Positions 1-12,300 of a stretch of DNA of 64,000 nt are shown piece by piece (the first letter of the stretch is position 1; each line of letters begins with the position of its first letter). A program made the translations under genes and the position numbers. The notes beneath the pieces are model-generated. The model made no database searches. It was given only the letters and a program-made list of their open reading frames with translations, and was not told the origin of the DNA. Source of the stretch: Beaufortia kweichowensis (taxonomy: Eukaryota; Chordata; Actinopteri; Cypriniformes; Gastromyzontidae); the NCBI GenBank assembly GCA_019155185.1, contig CM032807.1:14358200-14422199 (forward strand), written 5' to 3'.

Positions 1-43
1 TTGTGAGTTGAGCACCACGGCAGAATCTCAGTAGTTTTGCTCC

Positions 44-561
44 TCAATATTCTCTGGCCTCCTCCAGTTCATTCATAAAGATGTCCTGGAGTGGATTCTC
101 ATTGCAGTGCAGGCCATTATTGGGTGGACGGACAGCATGAAACCTGCTCCAGTCCCCTTTGCACAGTATCCAGGGAAGAACGTCCACCTTGAAATGCAGC
201 TCTGGAGAAAATTCAATGCTTATCAAGTTGGGGGTGCCTGCCCCCTTGCCCCTTGTTATTAACTGCCTGTGGTCGTCGTAGCAACAGTGCTGGACGGCAA
301 GTGTGCTGCCATCTCCTGAGAGGGCGGAACGCAAGCAGGTGCGCGCCGAGGGCTTGTAGATGTCCAGGCGCTCTTTAGAACCGCTAGCATCCCTCCAGCG
401 GAAGGTCCGGTCATGTCCCACATCAAGCAGGTTGATTATGCTGTTGGAGGCCTCTGAAGGATACGTGCAAGGGCAGCTGGGTAATTCAGTTAAGACCTGC
501 TGCAGGTAATGCTGGAGAAATGCACTCTTACAGTTTAACCACTTCTCACAGCTATCAACAT
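44..561 (-). CDS. ism2: ism2 coding exon 6 (AMOP domain and stop)
   Basis: Residues about 291-462. The AMOP domain runs from VDSCEKWLNCKS through the cysteine pairs LPSCPC, AQHCC-type (VQHCCY) and ILCKGDW to PPNNG and the end EAREY. The acceptor TTCTGCAG lies at 562-570. The stop codon is at 44-46; the 3' UTR continues left of the window. Confidence 0.95.
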
Positions 562-3500
562 CTGCAGAACAACCAGAGCCGAACAAGTCAAACATGAGCT
601 AAATCAAATGCTTGATGCAAAGTTATACAACAGTAAATCTTAATCTGGCACTTACCGGTGCCAAAAGGTTCTGTACCATTCTCCATCTTGAATGGAAAGA
701 CATCAGCTACACTGTTTACATCATCTAAAAGAAAACAATTACTAAAAATGATTTAATTTAGATTCAAAACAGAGATACACTTTTGAGTAAAGAGGTCAAA
801 CTAACCTGGGCATGGGGCAAGATCACATCTTTGAGACTCAGTTGATGTGCAGAAATCTCCACACGAACGTGAGCGGGTCTGGTTGCCATGGCCACAGGTG
901 ATGCTACAGGGTGTCCATGCACTCCATTCCTCTTTCACTTCTGGGAGAAAAGACACTGTCTGTTAAAACACATATCCCACATTTTTCTGAAGTTAGCATC
1001 ACTATTAATGTAAGTGTTCTGTGCTTTTTGTGTACTTTTGGGAATTTTGAAAGTTTGGGATTTTATGTTCACTTCCTGTTTGCAGTCTTGTCCATGTTCT
1101 TAGACTGTTGCCCCATCATAATTGTGTTCAGGTTGTGTCTGTTTACCCTGATTGCCACGTGTATAAATACCTGGGTGTTTAAAATTTCTTTAAAACTTCT
1201 TGTTTGTTTGTACTTGCATGATGTTCCTTGGATTACTCATGTTCTTATTGGTCATGTCAGGATCTTTTAGAGTAAATAAGTACATCCTGCCTCTTCATTT
1301 TATGTTTTACATAGCATGTTAAATTAGGAATAAGCAAACTTCTAACACAAAGTGGTAAATGCATTTTTTATGCATATATCTGGTGCACATCTTGTCTTGC
1401 ACATTTGTGTGTCTCATTGAGAAAAGGTGTACGTACTGTTTTTCTGGTCAAAAAAGAGAGAGAATTTTTTTTTATACACTTATAGTATAATCTGTTATCT
1501 GTTGCCGTTCCACATATGGAAAACGTAGATATTTCCCTATTCACTTTAATATTTTATAGGTAAATCCTAATCTAATCATGACAAACTATAAATTGATAGA
1601 TGGGTCTAAGGACACATTTTCATGTCATATTCTTGATAAATTTTGATGGCATATTATTTGGAATGGGCAGGGACACCTTCCATTTCCTTAGATAATCTAA
1701 AATGATTGTGCTAGGCCTGGCAACAAACTGTGGGAATTTTAAATGAGATTTCAATCTTTTTATAATCAAGATTGTCAATAGCATTTAGCTTTGGTTCGGA
1801 TCTTTTTCTCTGTTCTGTAATACAGAGCATAGATTAGTGAGTAGCAAAACATTTGACTGAAATTTGGGTAAAGTGTTAATGACATTGCACACATTAATGG
1901 CACCCTGATTATAGACAGGCTGGTAGATGATTAAAAGGAGGCACTGGCTCTGTAACTACTCCAACAGGCTTTGTAGAACTGCCATGTTATGAATTGCCCA
2001 CACGGCTATAGTCTAGAGGTTATTTAAAGCAGGAATGGGAACTAGGTCAAGTATTGGCCACAGTTCAACATAAATGGCAGTTACTTGCACCAGTGGAGAA
2101 ACTGCCATCGAGAAACAATGGATAGCAACTATTTACATTTATTCATTTAGCAGACATCTTGCTAAAGGGCACCTCAGATGTTTCCAACTTTCTAACCATT
2201 CTTCTTACCAGTGAATATCATTTACAACCTATTATGCATTTATTTAATAAACTTGATCCAGCACTTGTGATTGTCCATGCAGACTTGTGCTACAATTTGG
2301 TTGTAGATGTTGGTAATGTGCACATGCTGTGAGATGATGCTTGTGAGTGATTTTAATCTGGCACGTCATTTTCAAAGTTGACCCTTCCACCCTTCGTCCA
2401 CATTATCTTTCCACATGAAAGGCAAAATATAAATGAAAATGTGTTGTTCTTTAGGACTTTCTCCAGGCTGAAACCGCAGAACAAGAATATTAAACTTCAC
2501 AGTCATATGTGGTATGTTTAGACACAAGAAGTCATTGAGAGTTGGTCCCAAGGGAGACTGGATTGAGGTCCCCCTAATCTCAGGATGTATGACTCTGTGT
2601 GTTTCCTTGACCACTCCAATTAAACCCTCAGTCTCATTTCATCCCTGTGAGCAATATAATATGAGTGTGCAATTCCCACCCCAATGAACCAACAGAGGCG
2701 TAATGTTATGTGTGGCCTTGGAAAGCCTAGCACTCTTGAAAAGGCTTAAAAGATTCAGCCGCTCTGGGCTGGAAGTGGGGGGAATGCACGACCTGGGGCC
2801 CAACCCGTGGGATATAAAGTAAACGAATGACCCCTCTTACTCTGTGTTCCTGATCTGTGCTCTAATTAAACACAAGTATGGGCTTATTTGTCCAAGAGAA
2901 CATCCTCACGCTGCCATTAGTGAGCGGACCGGGCCCGACTTCAAAGGGCGGTCTTCTCCGCCAAATGAGACCAGTGTGTACTTCAAAGATACGAATCAAT
3001 GCTGTGAAACAACCCTTAACCAACTTACAGTTACTCTACATGTCTCTTTCTCTTTAACCAATCTTTTATCTAAGTTCCTAAAGTTGACCATCACCTTCTT
3101 ATCATAATTAGCATTGCTACTCTGGAGGAAAACAGCATCATGACAACACTTATGGAACCAAAATATCTGTGTTAAAAATATAACATAAGAGGGATCCTAA
3201 AGAGACTGCTCACCATCGTCGCCTTCCCAATCTCCTCCAAGTCCGCTAGGAAGGTGTTCCCTGCTGTCATAATCCACTATGTAGTCGTCCTCTTCCTCCA
3301 CTGTTTGGCCCGTGCCGTCCTCTCCTGAATCTGCATCCGTGTAACTCCAGAACAAAGGCCAAAACAACTTCTTCCCACCTTGCCAACCTACAGAAGAGGA
3401 GGGAGAGGAGGAGGAGGATATAGGCCAGTCATCATTCCATTCTTTAACAAGGTCCACTTCTGCTTCCAGGGGAGGGTCGTCCAACACTTCTATGGTCACC

Positions 3501-6186
3501 TACAACCACAATTATACAAGGATTCAAAGCATTAAATAAAATGGGAAGAACTAATGAAGGAAAGACAACCATTCCAATATGAGTAATGTTATGCTTTGTG
3601 TTTATGTCAATGACAAGAGACTCTCAGTAGTGAGTCACTGAAAGTGAGTCTTTTGATTTGAGCTCAGGCTAAACATCAATTGAAGCAGAAATACATTCTC
3701 CTTATCTCAAGATTGAGATTACACTTCATTACATCCTATCAGGAGTGATGAGTCACTCCAAATGCCGTCTGAACCTACTTTGAATGAATCATTTATCAGC
3801 GTTGACCCAGCAAGCAACAACTGATCCTATTCAAACTCTAAACATTTGTGTTTTTTAGATCTTTAAAAATCCTTAGCATTTAAAGTAGAGATAAAGACAG
3901 ACATAACAATAATCACTAAGCATTAGGTTGAGGTGGTCTATCACCTCTTGGATGCTCTCACCTGAATGTTGGGGTTTTGCGAGCCAACATCTGCATTTAC
4001 CAGGTCTGGGAAGTTTTTGAGGTCTAGGACAAAGGGTTTGGATTCTTCCTCAGGCTCAGGTTGAGGTAGGACACTTATGGAGTGATGCTGGTGCCACATG
4101 TGCTGTCGTGGACGTGAATCTGCCAAATCATTCTGGACCTGGTTCTGTTCGTTCAGGAGATTATGGTCATGGCTGATGTCTCTTGAAGTTGTCTGAGAAT
4201 GCTTCTGCTAAAAAAGAATCAAGATAAGTAATGTTACAGTAATGTTGCTGTGCTGTGTTTTGTCTTGCTTATAAAATATTTTACAATTTTAATGGAGAAG
4301 TTGGAGTGGAGTTTAAGTTATAAATATAGACATGTTAAATACTGATCATATAACATATTAAGCTATAACCATAACCATGTTTATAACCAGTATAAATGTT
4401 TTTAAAGTAAATATATAATATGACTTCATTCTCTTATTATATATGTATGCACAAATTTGAACAGTTTTTTGACTTTTTGTGATTTGTTGATTCTTTTTTT
4501 GTTTCTTTTTTTGTGATTCTTTTTGTCATTCCCTTAAGAACTTGTGTTTTTAATCATTGAAATATAATATAAGTAAAAATCCCTGTGTTAAAAAGCTTAG
4601 TGGTTATAGTGCTTATATTCATTGATATATTACATTTGTTGATGGAAAAGCGGCATTTGAGCTTCTGTGTAGATGTTACCAAAGCTTTCCTTCCTGGCTC
4701 AGTGGTTTAAGTCTCAACAAGAGAAGACTCATGGATGATTATTTGTTAAAGAATTTCATTTTCTAAGTGTTAAGAATGGAAAGTAGATATCCCCTAACAT
4801 CCTTCACTTCTGCCAGTCATCTCATACTCTGGCTCTGCTCTTGTGTAAAATCATCCTTTCTCTTGGTGATACGTGGCCTGTTTTGTCTGTGGCAACATAT
4901 GATAGGAATTCCAGAATGTGTAAAGCAAAGCCTTATGTGCTTGTTTAAGATACACACAGCCTCAATTGAGCTCTCTGGTGAGACACATGAACACGATCAG
5001 CTCACAAACTTTGTGTTGAAGCATTTGGGAAAGCAGCCCACAGTGCAGCCTAGATTTATGTGACCTCCAATATCAAAGTCCCAGAACCACGCCATTTCCA
5101 AACCAGTGAAGAAAAACAATAAGCTGAGACCCCCATCTCTTTATCCTTTGATGACCCCCGCCCCACATGTAAAAACAAAAGAGACATTTAGTAATAAAAC
5201 ACTGAGTAGCAGGACCTTTAGACATCCTCTTAAACACACACACAGGATCAAGGAGACTAGAATGCAGGAAATTCCATCTTCACACAGAAGAGGGCCTAAA
5301 AAAACAATCGAGGCGCTAACCTACGACCCTACGAGAGTGAGAAAAATTAAATGCATCTTCTTTGACCTCTATAATGTATTATTATACCGCTCTACTGTAT
5401 GAAAGACATCCTATGACCCTCTTTCAATGGTTAAATTATAAAACATGTAACATTTAATATGTTGATTCACAAGCTTGGAAGACCTCATGATGTGTAACTG
5501 TGAAAGTTAAAATAACTATTTTCTGTTCTTTGAAGAGTCATTTCTTCTTCATTTGTTGGGTATTATTGCTTCTGGTTTTTCTGGTCCTACAAAGTATCTT
5601 GCCTCTCAAAAACGTAAAAAACTTTGTCCATAACGCATGTATATTTATGAACAGTATAAATATAGTATAATATAAACAGATGGTTCGCTGTATTGGTAAT
5701 AAATACATTCTGTGAGAATTTATAGTTTAAGTTTTGACTGAAAATGTCACATCCATAACGTTGGAGTTGCCCATACAGTAAAAGCAATTTCAAGGATTTA
5801 AAAATAAAATAACTACAAATGTACTTTGATCTCAATACAATAACCATAGTTTGGTATTTATAGCCAAAAAATAAGGTTGCTGGACTTTTACAATAATAAA
5901 ATCACGGTCGATTTTGTTAATTAAACTAATGATTAATTTAAAGAAGTACTTTGCCTAACAAATCAATCTTACAGAAATTCATACTAGCTTATTTGGATGT
6001 TCTGGTCCGTTTGGGTATTCTCTTGAAAGATGCAGTTGAACACGAACTCACCTCTCCGGAGACGCCGGATCTGAATCTTGTGTTTGCGCTCCGCTGACGT
6101 CTCGTTGGGAAGCTGATCGCTTTCATTATCCAAACAGTCAGCAGAACGCTCAAAAGGACCCAAGCACTTTTACGTAATCTTAGCAT
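44..6186 (-). CDS. ism2: isthmin 2 (ism2), 6 coding exons, complete
   Basis: Secreted extracellular protein of the isthmin family. Coding exons in transcript order are 6052-6186, 3962-4207, 3214-3499, 806-940, 656-724 and 44-561; they join in phase with GT-AG borders to 462 aa, close to isthmin-1 (about 464 aa). Seen: an N-terminal signal peptide (residues 1 to about 25, basic start then LLSVLLTVW), a dibasic RRQR stretch, a low-complexity acidic and Ser-rich middle, one thrombospondin type-1 repeat (about 224-268) with the C-mannosylation motif WSAW and CSITCG, and a C-terminal AMOP domain (about 291-455) ending in EAREY. Known of the family: isthmins are secreted; isthmin-1 is linked to anti-angiogenic and metabolic signalling. 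The ism2 identity rests on sptlc2 being the next gene, as in human. The start is the ATG at 6186-6184, just before the signal peptide. The paralogue letter cannot be decided. Confidence 0.95.
656..724 (-). CDS. ism2: ism2 coding exon 5 (inter-domain linker)
   Basis: A 69-nt exon, residues about 268-291, between TSP1 and AMOP, with an NGT sequon. The acceptor is TCTTTTAG/ATGATG and the donor CACCG/GTAAGT; phase 1 at both ends. Confidence 0.9.
806..940 (-). CDS. ism2: ism2 coding exon 4 (thrombospondin type-1 repeat)
   Basis: Residues about 223-268. One TSP1 repeat with WSAW, CSITCGHGNQTRSRSC and further cysteines. Phase 1 at both ends, the symmetric pattern typical of TSP1 modules. The Asn in GNQT fits the N-glycosylation sequon NxT. 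Confidence 0.95.
941..3213 (-). other. ism2 intron 3 (2.3 kb), no gene seen
   Basis: AT-rich intron. About 2130-2175 holds a short match to the common teleost repeat core with the sequence CATTTAGCAGAC. Open frames here are short and show no domain. Confidence 0.6.
3214..3499 (-). CDS. ism2: ism2 coding exon 3 (acidic, Ser-rich linker)
   Basis: Residues 128-223. It contains a Ser run broken by one Pro, encoded by repeated TCC codons, and a strongly acidic stretch around EEEDDY. The acceptor is TTGTAG/GTGACC and the donor GATG/GTGAGC, giving phase 1 to the TSP1 exon. Confidence 0.92.
3962..4207 (-). CDS. ism2: ism2 coding exon 2
   Basis: Residues 46-127, a hydrophilic linker rich in Gln, His and acidic residues. 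Phase 0 at both ends. The acceptor reads TTTAGCAG, a tandem NAGNAG site, so a variant lacking the first Gln is possible. The donor is CAG/GTGAGA. Confidence 0.9.
4690..4745 (+). repeat. possible tRNA-derived SINE fragment
   Basis: TGGCTCAGTGG at 4695-4705 matches the RNA polymerase III A-box consensus. A B-box at the expected distance is not clear, so this would be a decayed fragment. Confidence 0.3.
5495..5773 (-). repeat. interspersed repeat, GGGCAATTC family, copy 1
   Basis: Inverted relative to the copy at 54563. It shares blocks such as TTGTTGGGTATTATTGCTTC and the end GTCACATCCATAACGTTGG followed by AGTTGCCC. It lies in ism2 intron 1. Confidence 0.65.
6052..6186 (-). CDS. ism2: ism2 coding exon 1 (signal peptide)
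   Basis: Residues 1-45. It encodes the hydrophobic signal sequence and ends in phase 0 at GAG before the donor GTGAGT. An in-frame TTG lies two codons upstream, but the ATG at 6186 is the normal start. Confidence 0.92.
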
Positions 6187-9100
6187 TTTCAAGTATCTGT
6201 CCAGTAAATATTCTCAGACCAGTATTTTCTTAGTAAACTTTTGCAATACAGTTGTTCATCCTCAGCCGAACAGGTGTGCGCATTTCATAAATGTCGAGAT
6301 TCTGAAAATACTCCTCCGTTTATTTCTTGGACAAATAAAGGCTATGTAACTGCACTGTGCATGTGGATAGATGAGGTCTCGGTTTAAGTAGGCTACTCCT
6401 GGTCTTACCCACGCATTGCTCCCCAGTCCGGACCGGTGCGCCCTCATTCAATGATTTCTAACTTTCACTTGCGTTTACTTAAATCAATCCACTACCCCTC
6501 CGGTAAACGAGATTATTTTGAATAAGGGAAAGATGCGCTTTGAGCCGTAAAGATGCGTGAGCAATGACAGCGCATCACGACTGGTGGGGATCCGTGGAGT
6601 CAGTGTGTGTGTGGGAGGAGAAACTTCTCCAGTCTAAAGGATTGCCTATACTTTTCTCTCACATGTAGATCCAAAATGATGTTTATGTGTGTGTGACAGG
6701 TGTACCAAACAATTAATTTAACTTCTCTTTAAATTAAATGAAAAATAAAGGCCCACTTAAATACGTTTATTATTGACATTTTAACATGGTTATACACATG
6801 GCTATGGTTGTAGCTCAGTATGTTGTCAACTATTATTTTTATTTATAATTAATTGTCTTGTTGAAACCTGTGAAATAAAAGTGTGAAAGGTTGAATTTTG
6901 TCACAATAGATTTCCTAAAAAAATAATTAAAATGCTCCTAACATAGATAGAAAAGACCACTGATTTATTGTTATTTTAATGTTTTATTGTCAATGTTAAT
7001 TTAGTTATTCTCAACATTAATTCAACATAAAATCAGTTATCTTTGGTATCTGGGAATTTTCTTTAGGCGACATTGTTTTCCACAGTTTAAATAAAGATAT
7101 CTGTGTTCTTATCTGTGTTTTTATTACAGTAGCTCCCTTAAATGCATTATGACAGTGAAAAAGCCCCAGGCCACAGATTACTAGCTATTTATGTTTAATG
7201 TCTCTCCTATTACTCAAAGATCTTTTTTCCACAAAAACACTTAACTCAAATCAATATTTAATGTTCATTTATTAATTTTTTTAAGTAATATGGTAATATG
7301 CTGGGCAAATAACAGGTCTTTTCATCTTGGATTATTTTGTGAACGTAACCAGCTGACAGCATTAACAGTGAAGTATAATGGTAAAATAGCTTAAATCTGA
7401 CACTTCAGGAAAATGAGAATTATCCTTGTTACATTACATGTTGGTTCTTTCAGTGTAGTAAAATTAATTTAAAGATCTTTATAAAGTTACATTTACCACA
7501 CAATAACTGAGTCCCATTTAATGAATGCCACAGTCTGTCATGTGTCAAGCTGTCAGTTAAGAGAACATGTATATTTGCAGAAAGTAAATATTAAAACTTA
7601 ACATAGGTGACAAACAAACAAAACGTGTGGAATGCCCTTTGGTTTCACAGTCGAATGCAGTTCGGTGGCATCTATAGGCTAATGCTTACAGTCTGTGTGC
7701 CAACGTCATATCTGCATCTCTTAACAGTCATCAGTAGCTCTGATGTCACTTCCATATATGTGTATTGAGACACATATTTAGAGCTGCCTTTCCGATTAAG
7801 AATAAGACTTCAGAGAGCAAAGGAAAATAAAGAAACATTAAAAAACATAAATCCGACAGGCGCAAGCCACATCATCATGCATACAGTATTTAACAGAGCA
7901 CTTCATTTTGTATCAGTGACCCGTATTTAGCACTTCAATACAGCAATTAAAAACAAAACTTACATTTTCTCAAACACAGATTATATTAATTTATCACATA
8001 TTATTAAAACAGGAACTCAAAAGAAGCTATACAATAAAAGAATCAAGTGTGATGGCTTCCAAGTAATCGTTACTTATGTGAATTATCAGCAAGTAACAGA
8101 TATTCAAGTAAGACATAAGGCTTTTCCATTAACAGAATACACGTAAGGGCCTGAAAAAATAGAAATGGGTAACGAGGCTAATTTTAATCAATACATGTCA
8201 AAACTATGACTGTATTTTAGTTTGAAATGTTTCATACAGTTGACAAGGTGACCTTTCAAGACAACTTGTGATGCGTTTAAAATGAGCTCATTTTTATGCT
8301 TGCTTGTGTCACTTGTGTAACTAGATTATCTAGATACCAAAATATAAGATCTGTACCTTGAATGTTTTGAAAAATACTTTAAAACAGGATACTCAATTTT
8401 GACCTATTCATGGAAAGTGCCACAAATCAAAAAACATTTGAAACTAACTGAACAATGCCATTTTAAAATGGAAAAAAGATTACCCATATTCCAGTTTTAT
8501 CAATAGTGCATTATTGCTAACCAATCTATATCATGGCATTTTGAAAGATTAGGGATTTGTTATGAGGACCTATACAAAGCTATTATGCGGTAAATAAAAT
8601 GCAGATACACTGCAGAGAATATCTGAGCTCAGAGTATGTGATTTGTTTTAAAATTACAGCATAAATTATTTTTTAGAAAACAAAAGATGTGTTTCTTTTA
8701 ACTAGGAAATATAGCTAGGGAATATATTGTTTCTCTCTCTCTGTGGTCCATTTAAAATATTGTTGGTGTACAATTATATAATAATAAATCACCATTGAAA
8801 CTATATGGGAATTGAAATGCCTTGTGGAAATGGAAAAAGACTCCCACTTTGCATCACTCAACTAACAAACTCTGCATTGAATTATAATCAGCTATATTAC
8901 GAAATAACTCTTTCAGTACTTCTTTAGATACAATTATAGGGATATAAATAGTCACTTTACTGTTGAAATGTAAGAAATTCTCTTCATGACTAGATTTCTT
9001 ACATGAAATTACGTTAAATGTCATTAACTAGTGATATTGCACGTTGAAATGAATATGGTTACTGAGGTAGGGCTTGAAATTTGGTCGACAGGTGGACTTC

Positions 9101-9229
9101 AATCAGCACAAGCCCACAGAAATGAATCATTATAAAAAGTACAAATAAGTTAAAAACGAGAAGAATGGGTTGGTAGGAGGCATCAAGAGACAATCTTAAG
9201 CAATCATCCATTGTGAGAACCTGAAAGCC
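6187..9229. other. ism2 upstream region and sptlc2 3' UTR side
   Basis: No coding exon was recognised. The right part must contain the sptlc2 3' UTR on the minus strand; several AATAAA-type signals are present and the one used cannot be chosen from sequence. About 6400-6650 is the probable ism2 5' region, with no clear TATA box. Confidence 0.6.
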
Positions 9230-9352
9230 TTAGTGGTGTTCCTGATGGCTCTCCAGGGATGAATAACAGTCTGTGTCCTCGCACCGGGGTCTGTTGTGTC
9301 TCGAGTATTTCAGCTGGAGTAAATCGCCCACGTCACTGATGGCATTTAAAGC
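9230..9352 (-). CDS. sptlc2: sptlc2 coding exon 12 and stop
   Basis: Residues 526-565. ALNAISDVGDLLQLKYSRH is conserved. The last about 20 residues (CEDTDCYSSLESHQEHH) do not resemble the mammalian tail. The TAA stop is at 9230-9232. Confidence 0.93.
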   Translation of the reverse strand, partial: ALNAISDVGDLLQLKYSRHNRPRCEDTDCYSSLESHQEHH

Positions 9353-12300
9353 CTAAGAGAATAAATGAGATGCTTGGGTTATTACCTGAACGTGCTTGAA
9401 TAAATGTTGGGTTATATACTATGGATGACTGTGAGATGAGTCAGAGTCCTGGTGCGCTAGATGAACGTTCTGCCGCTTCATGTAGTTTAAAAACATTAGC
9501 AGTGGGGTTGAGTAGGAACAAATCATACGTAGAAATATATGACTTTATTCCTCATTTACTGTTGGATAAGGGCTAATAATTAAAGTTTTTTTTAAATATG
9601 AAAGTAACATCATTGTGTGATATTACAATAAGACACCGTAAACAATATCTGGAAGTTTATAGTATGTGTGAAAAATGCTTTGATCATTTTATCACTAAAA
9701 TATAATGTATATACTCTTGATATTACAGATATCAAGGTTATATTTTCAAGGAATGTTCTTTAACACTATGTACAATGATTTTGTTTTGGAAAACAGTAAA
9801 TCACCAAAAATGACTTCAGCTTGGTTTTCTCATCCAGGGTCACAAATACTGTCAATTTACAATTTACAATTAACTTACTGTGTCAAGCATTTCTCTGGTG
9901 TGCGCAGCAGAAACACAGAATCGTGCCCGGGACTCACTGATGGGTGTGGCGGGAAACCCAACCACCACTGTCCCAATGTTCCTCTTCATCATCTCCCTCC
10001 CAAACGCTCTGAACAGCAAACATACAGAAGATATTTAACATCAAACTTCCTAAATATCTTAATCCCAAGCAACGCCTATGATTTCATTTCCTGCACAGCA
10101 TTTCAGCATTACTATGATTTTATGGCCATGATTCGGTACAGACAGTGACACTGACCCGATTTTCGCTGGCATGTACAGCATCAAGGGTACAACAGGGGAG
10201 TCATTGTTTCCATAGATGATGAAGCCCATCTCGTGGAGTTTCCTGCGAAAGTAGGTTGTGTTTTCTGACAGCTGATTTAGTCTTTCCTGACCTGAATATA
10301 AAGAAAAGAAATATACATGATCTTATGTGCATCCTGTCCTTTTCCAAAGCAATATATTGTGTCATTTATGTGAAACTTTGTCATTCATTCATTTTTTAAT
10401 TCATTAAATGGTGTTTGCTTAAGAAACTATTGGACAGTCAATTCAGTCCCGCTCCCATGTCGAGATATCTTTCATGCAGAGAAAATATGTCATTTAAAGT
10501 TGTCAATAAAAGATTATGAGTGCACATGAATTAAAAAAATATGACGTACACCAATATATCATTAAAAATAAAAACAATATTCCATAAAAAAAGAATTTGT
10601 CATTTGGGTGACTGTAAGAGCTTGTTTAAATATCTAACAAATCAACAATCACTTTAGCAAAAAAGTTTTTCATCTTATTCTTATTTTCCATATCTAACAA
10701 CAGCATAGATGAAATGCCAAATTGCAAACATGTCATCTCTCATGAGTTCAATGCCACAATCGAACAGAAATTTTATCTAAACCAAAAGTATTTAAACCCA
10801 CTTCAAACACCGGAGAACGGTCCTCTGAGGACAGGAAAAGATACAATCGGCAAGATTGCTTAACATTCCATTCAAAGTGTAGCGTTCTTGACAAAAAAGC
10901 TCTTTTCTCACAAATTCAGCGTTGAGAATAATAGTAAAGATACTGGTAAAAAGATCTTATCCCTGATGCCTTTAAATATTAGAAAAAAGCTCTTGTTTAA
11001 ACTCCAAAGCTAAAAAGCTCACCCCTACTGCTCTTTCTAATCATCACAAGGGCTTGAAAGAGTTTCCAGATGTACTGGGTGTTTCAGCTATAGATGTGGT
11101 TTTCCAAACGAACGCCCTGGTAAATCAGCCGGGGCTGAAATTGAGTTTGGTGACTAAGTACCGACAGCAGAGATGAAGTCAGCGTGTGTAACTGATTGCT
11201 GAGTCATCAAGTTCACTTTTCCTAAACAAATCTCTGACTTTTGTTTCACTGCAGATAATGAGCGCTTTGCAATACGAAGTTTTAGAGAATCACATCTCTA
11301 CCGCACATAAACAATTCTAGCAATTCCAGTTTTGTTGCATTGAGATGTACGATGTATGCAACGCTGCTGCTATAGCAAATGGCTGATCATGGGACCTAGA
11401 TGTTATTAAATCTGAAAATATTTTATTAAGTGAATAATTTATTAAGTTACTTATTATATTAAGTTGAACTAGAGTGCGGTACTTTTTCAGCATTAGCAGC
11501 AATGAAATGTTGGGTTTCCATGTTTTATATGTATATCATGTATATCACTTTCCACTGACATAAAGACTTTTACACTGTACAAACTGTATATTGTATTCTG
11601 TAACTCTCACCCTAAACCTAATCTTGAAGTAAAATGCTCTAAAACATCACAGATTCAGACATTTATGTATGTAAATTGCAAACTATTAAAAAACATACAT
11701 ATGTAGACGCTCACAAAAGTACACAGTACATAATGCAACAAGGGAAAATTCCTCTTATTATAAGTCACGATTTTGTGATAAAAGTGAATACATAAAAGAC
11801 TGATAACTTGCAGCTTGCTAAGTTCCTGAATATTACCACAAAAAAAATCAGCTTTCTCTGACCAAACAGCTCTTCTGTAAGCTAATACTGCCATCTTGTG
11901 GATCGTTTTTAAAATACACTTAAAAATGTATTTATTACTATATAAATATTTAGTATTGAAACAACAGAGTTTAACTTTAAAAGTGAACTGTAGTAAATAT
12001 CAAGGCCAAAATAAAGATTATCAGGCTAGATGGAAACTTTAAGTCTGTTTGTTTTTAATCTTTGGGTATAACTCTAATAATAAAATAATGATGTAAACAC
12101 ACCTAACGTGGTGCCATCCTCTCCCATAATGCACTTCATAGAAGTGATAATCTGCTGGGTGACGGGTGGAGACATTGAGGTAGCGTAAACTGCACTGTGA
12201 GAGTGTGAGCGGAGAAAATCTATCAGATCCTACAAAACAAACAAACAAACAAACAAACAAACATCGCTACATAAGCCAAATGTAAAACTGAATCATGAAT

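Larger units (their letters stand above)
4208..6051 (-). other. ism2 intron 1 (1.8 kb) with repeats
   Basis: The intron holds a copy of the GGGCAATTC-ended repeat family at about 5495-5773 and a tRNA-like A-box sequence at 4695-4705. No coding exon was recognised. Confidence 0.6.

Noticed and set aside
911..1270. 119-codon plus-strand open frame
   Set aside because: It overlaps the ism2 TSP1 exon antisense and extends into intron 3; no domain and AT-rich codon content.
5106..5402. 98-codon plus-strand open frame in ism2 intron 1
   Set aside because: No domain, low-complexity basic composition, intronic and opposite to the gene.
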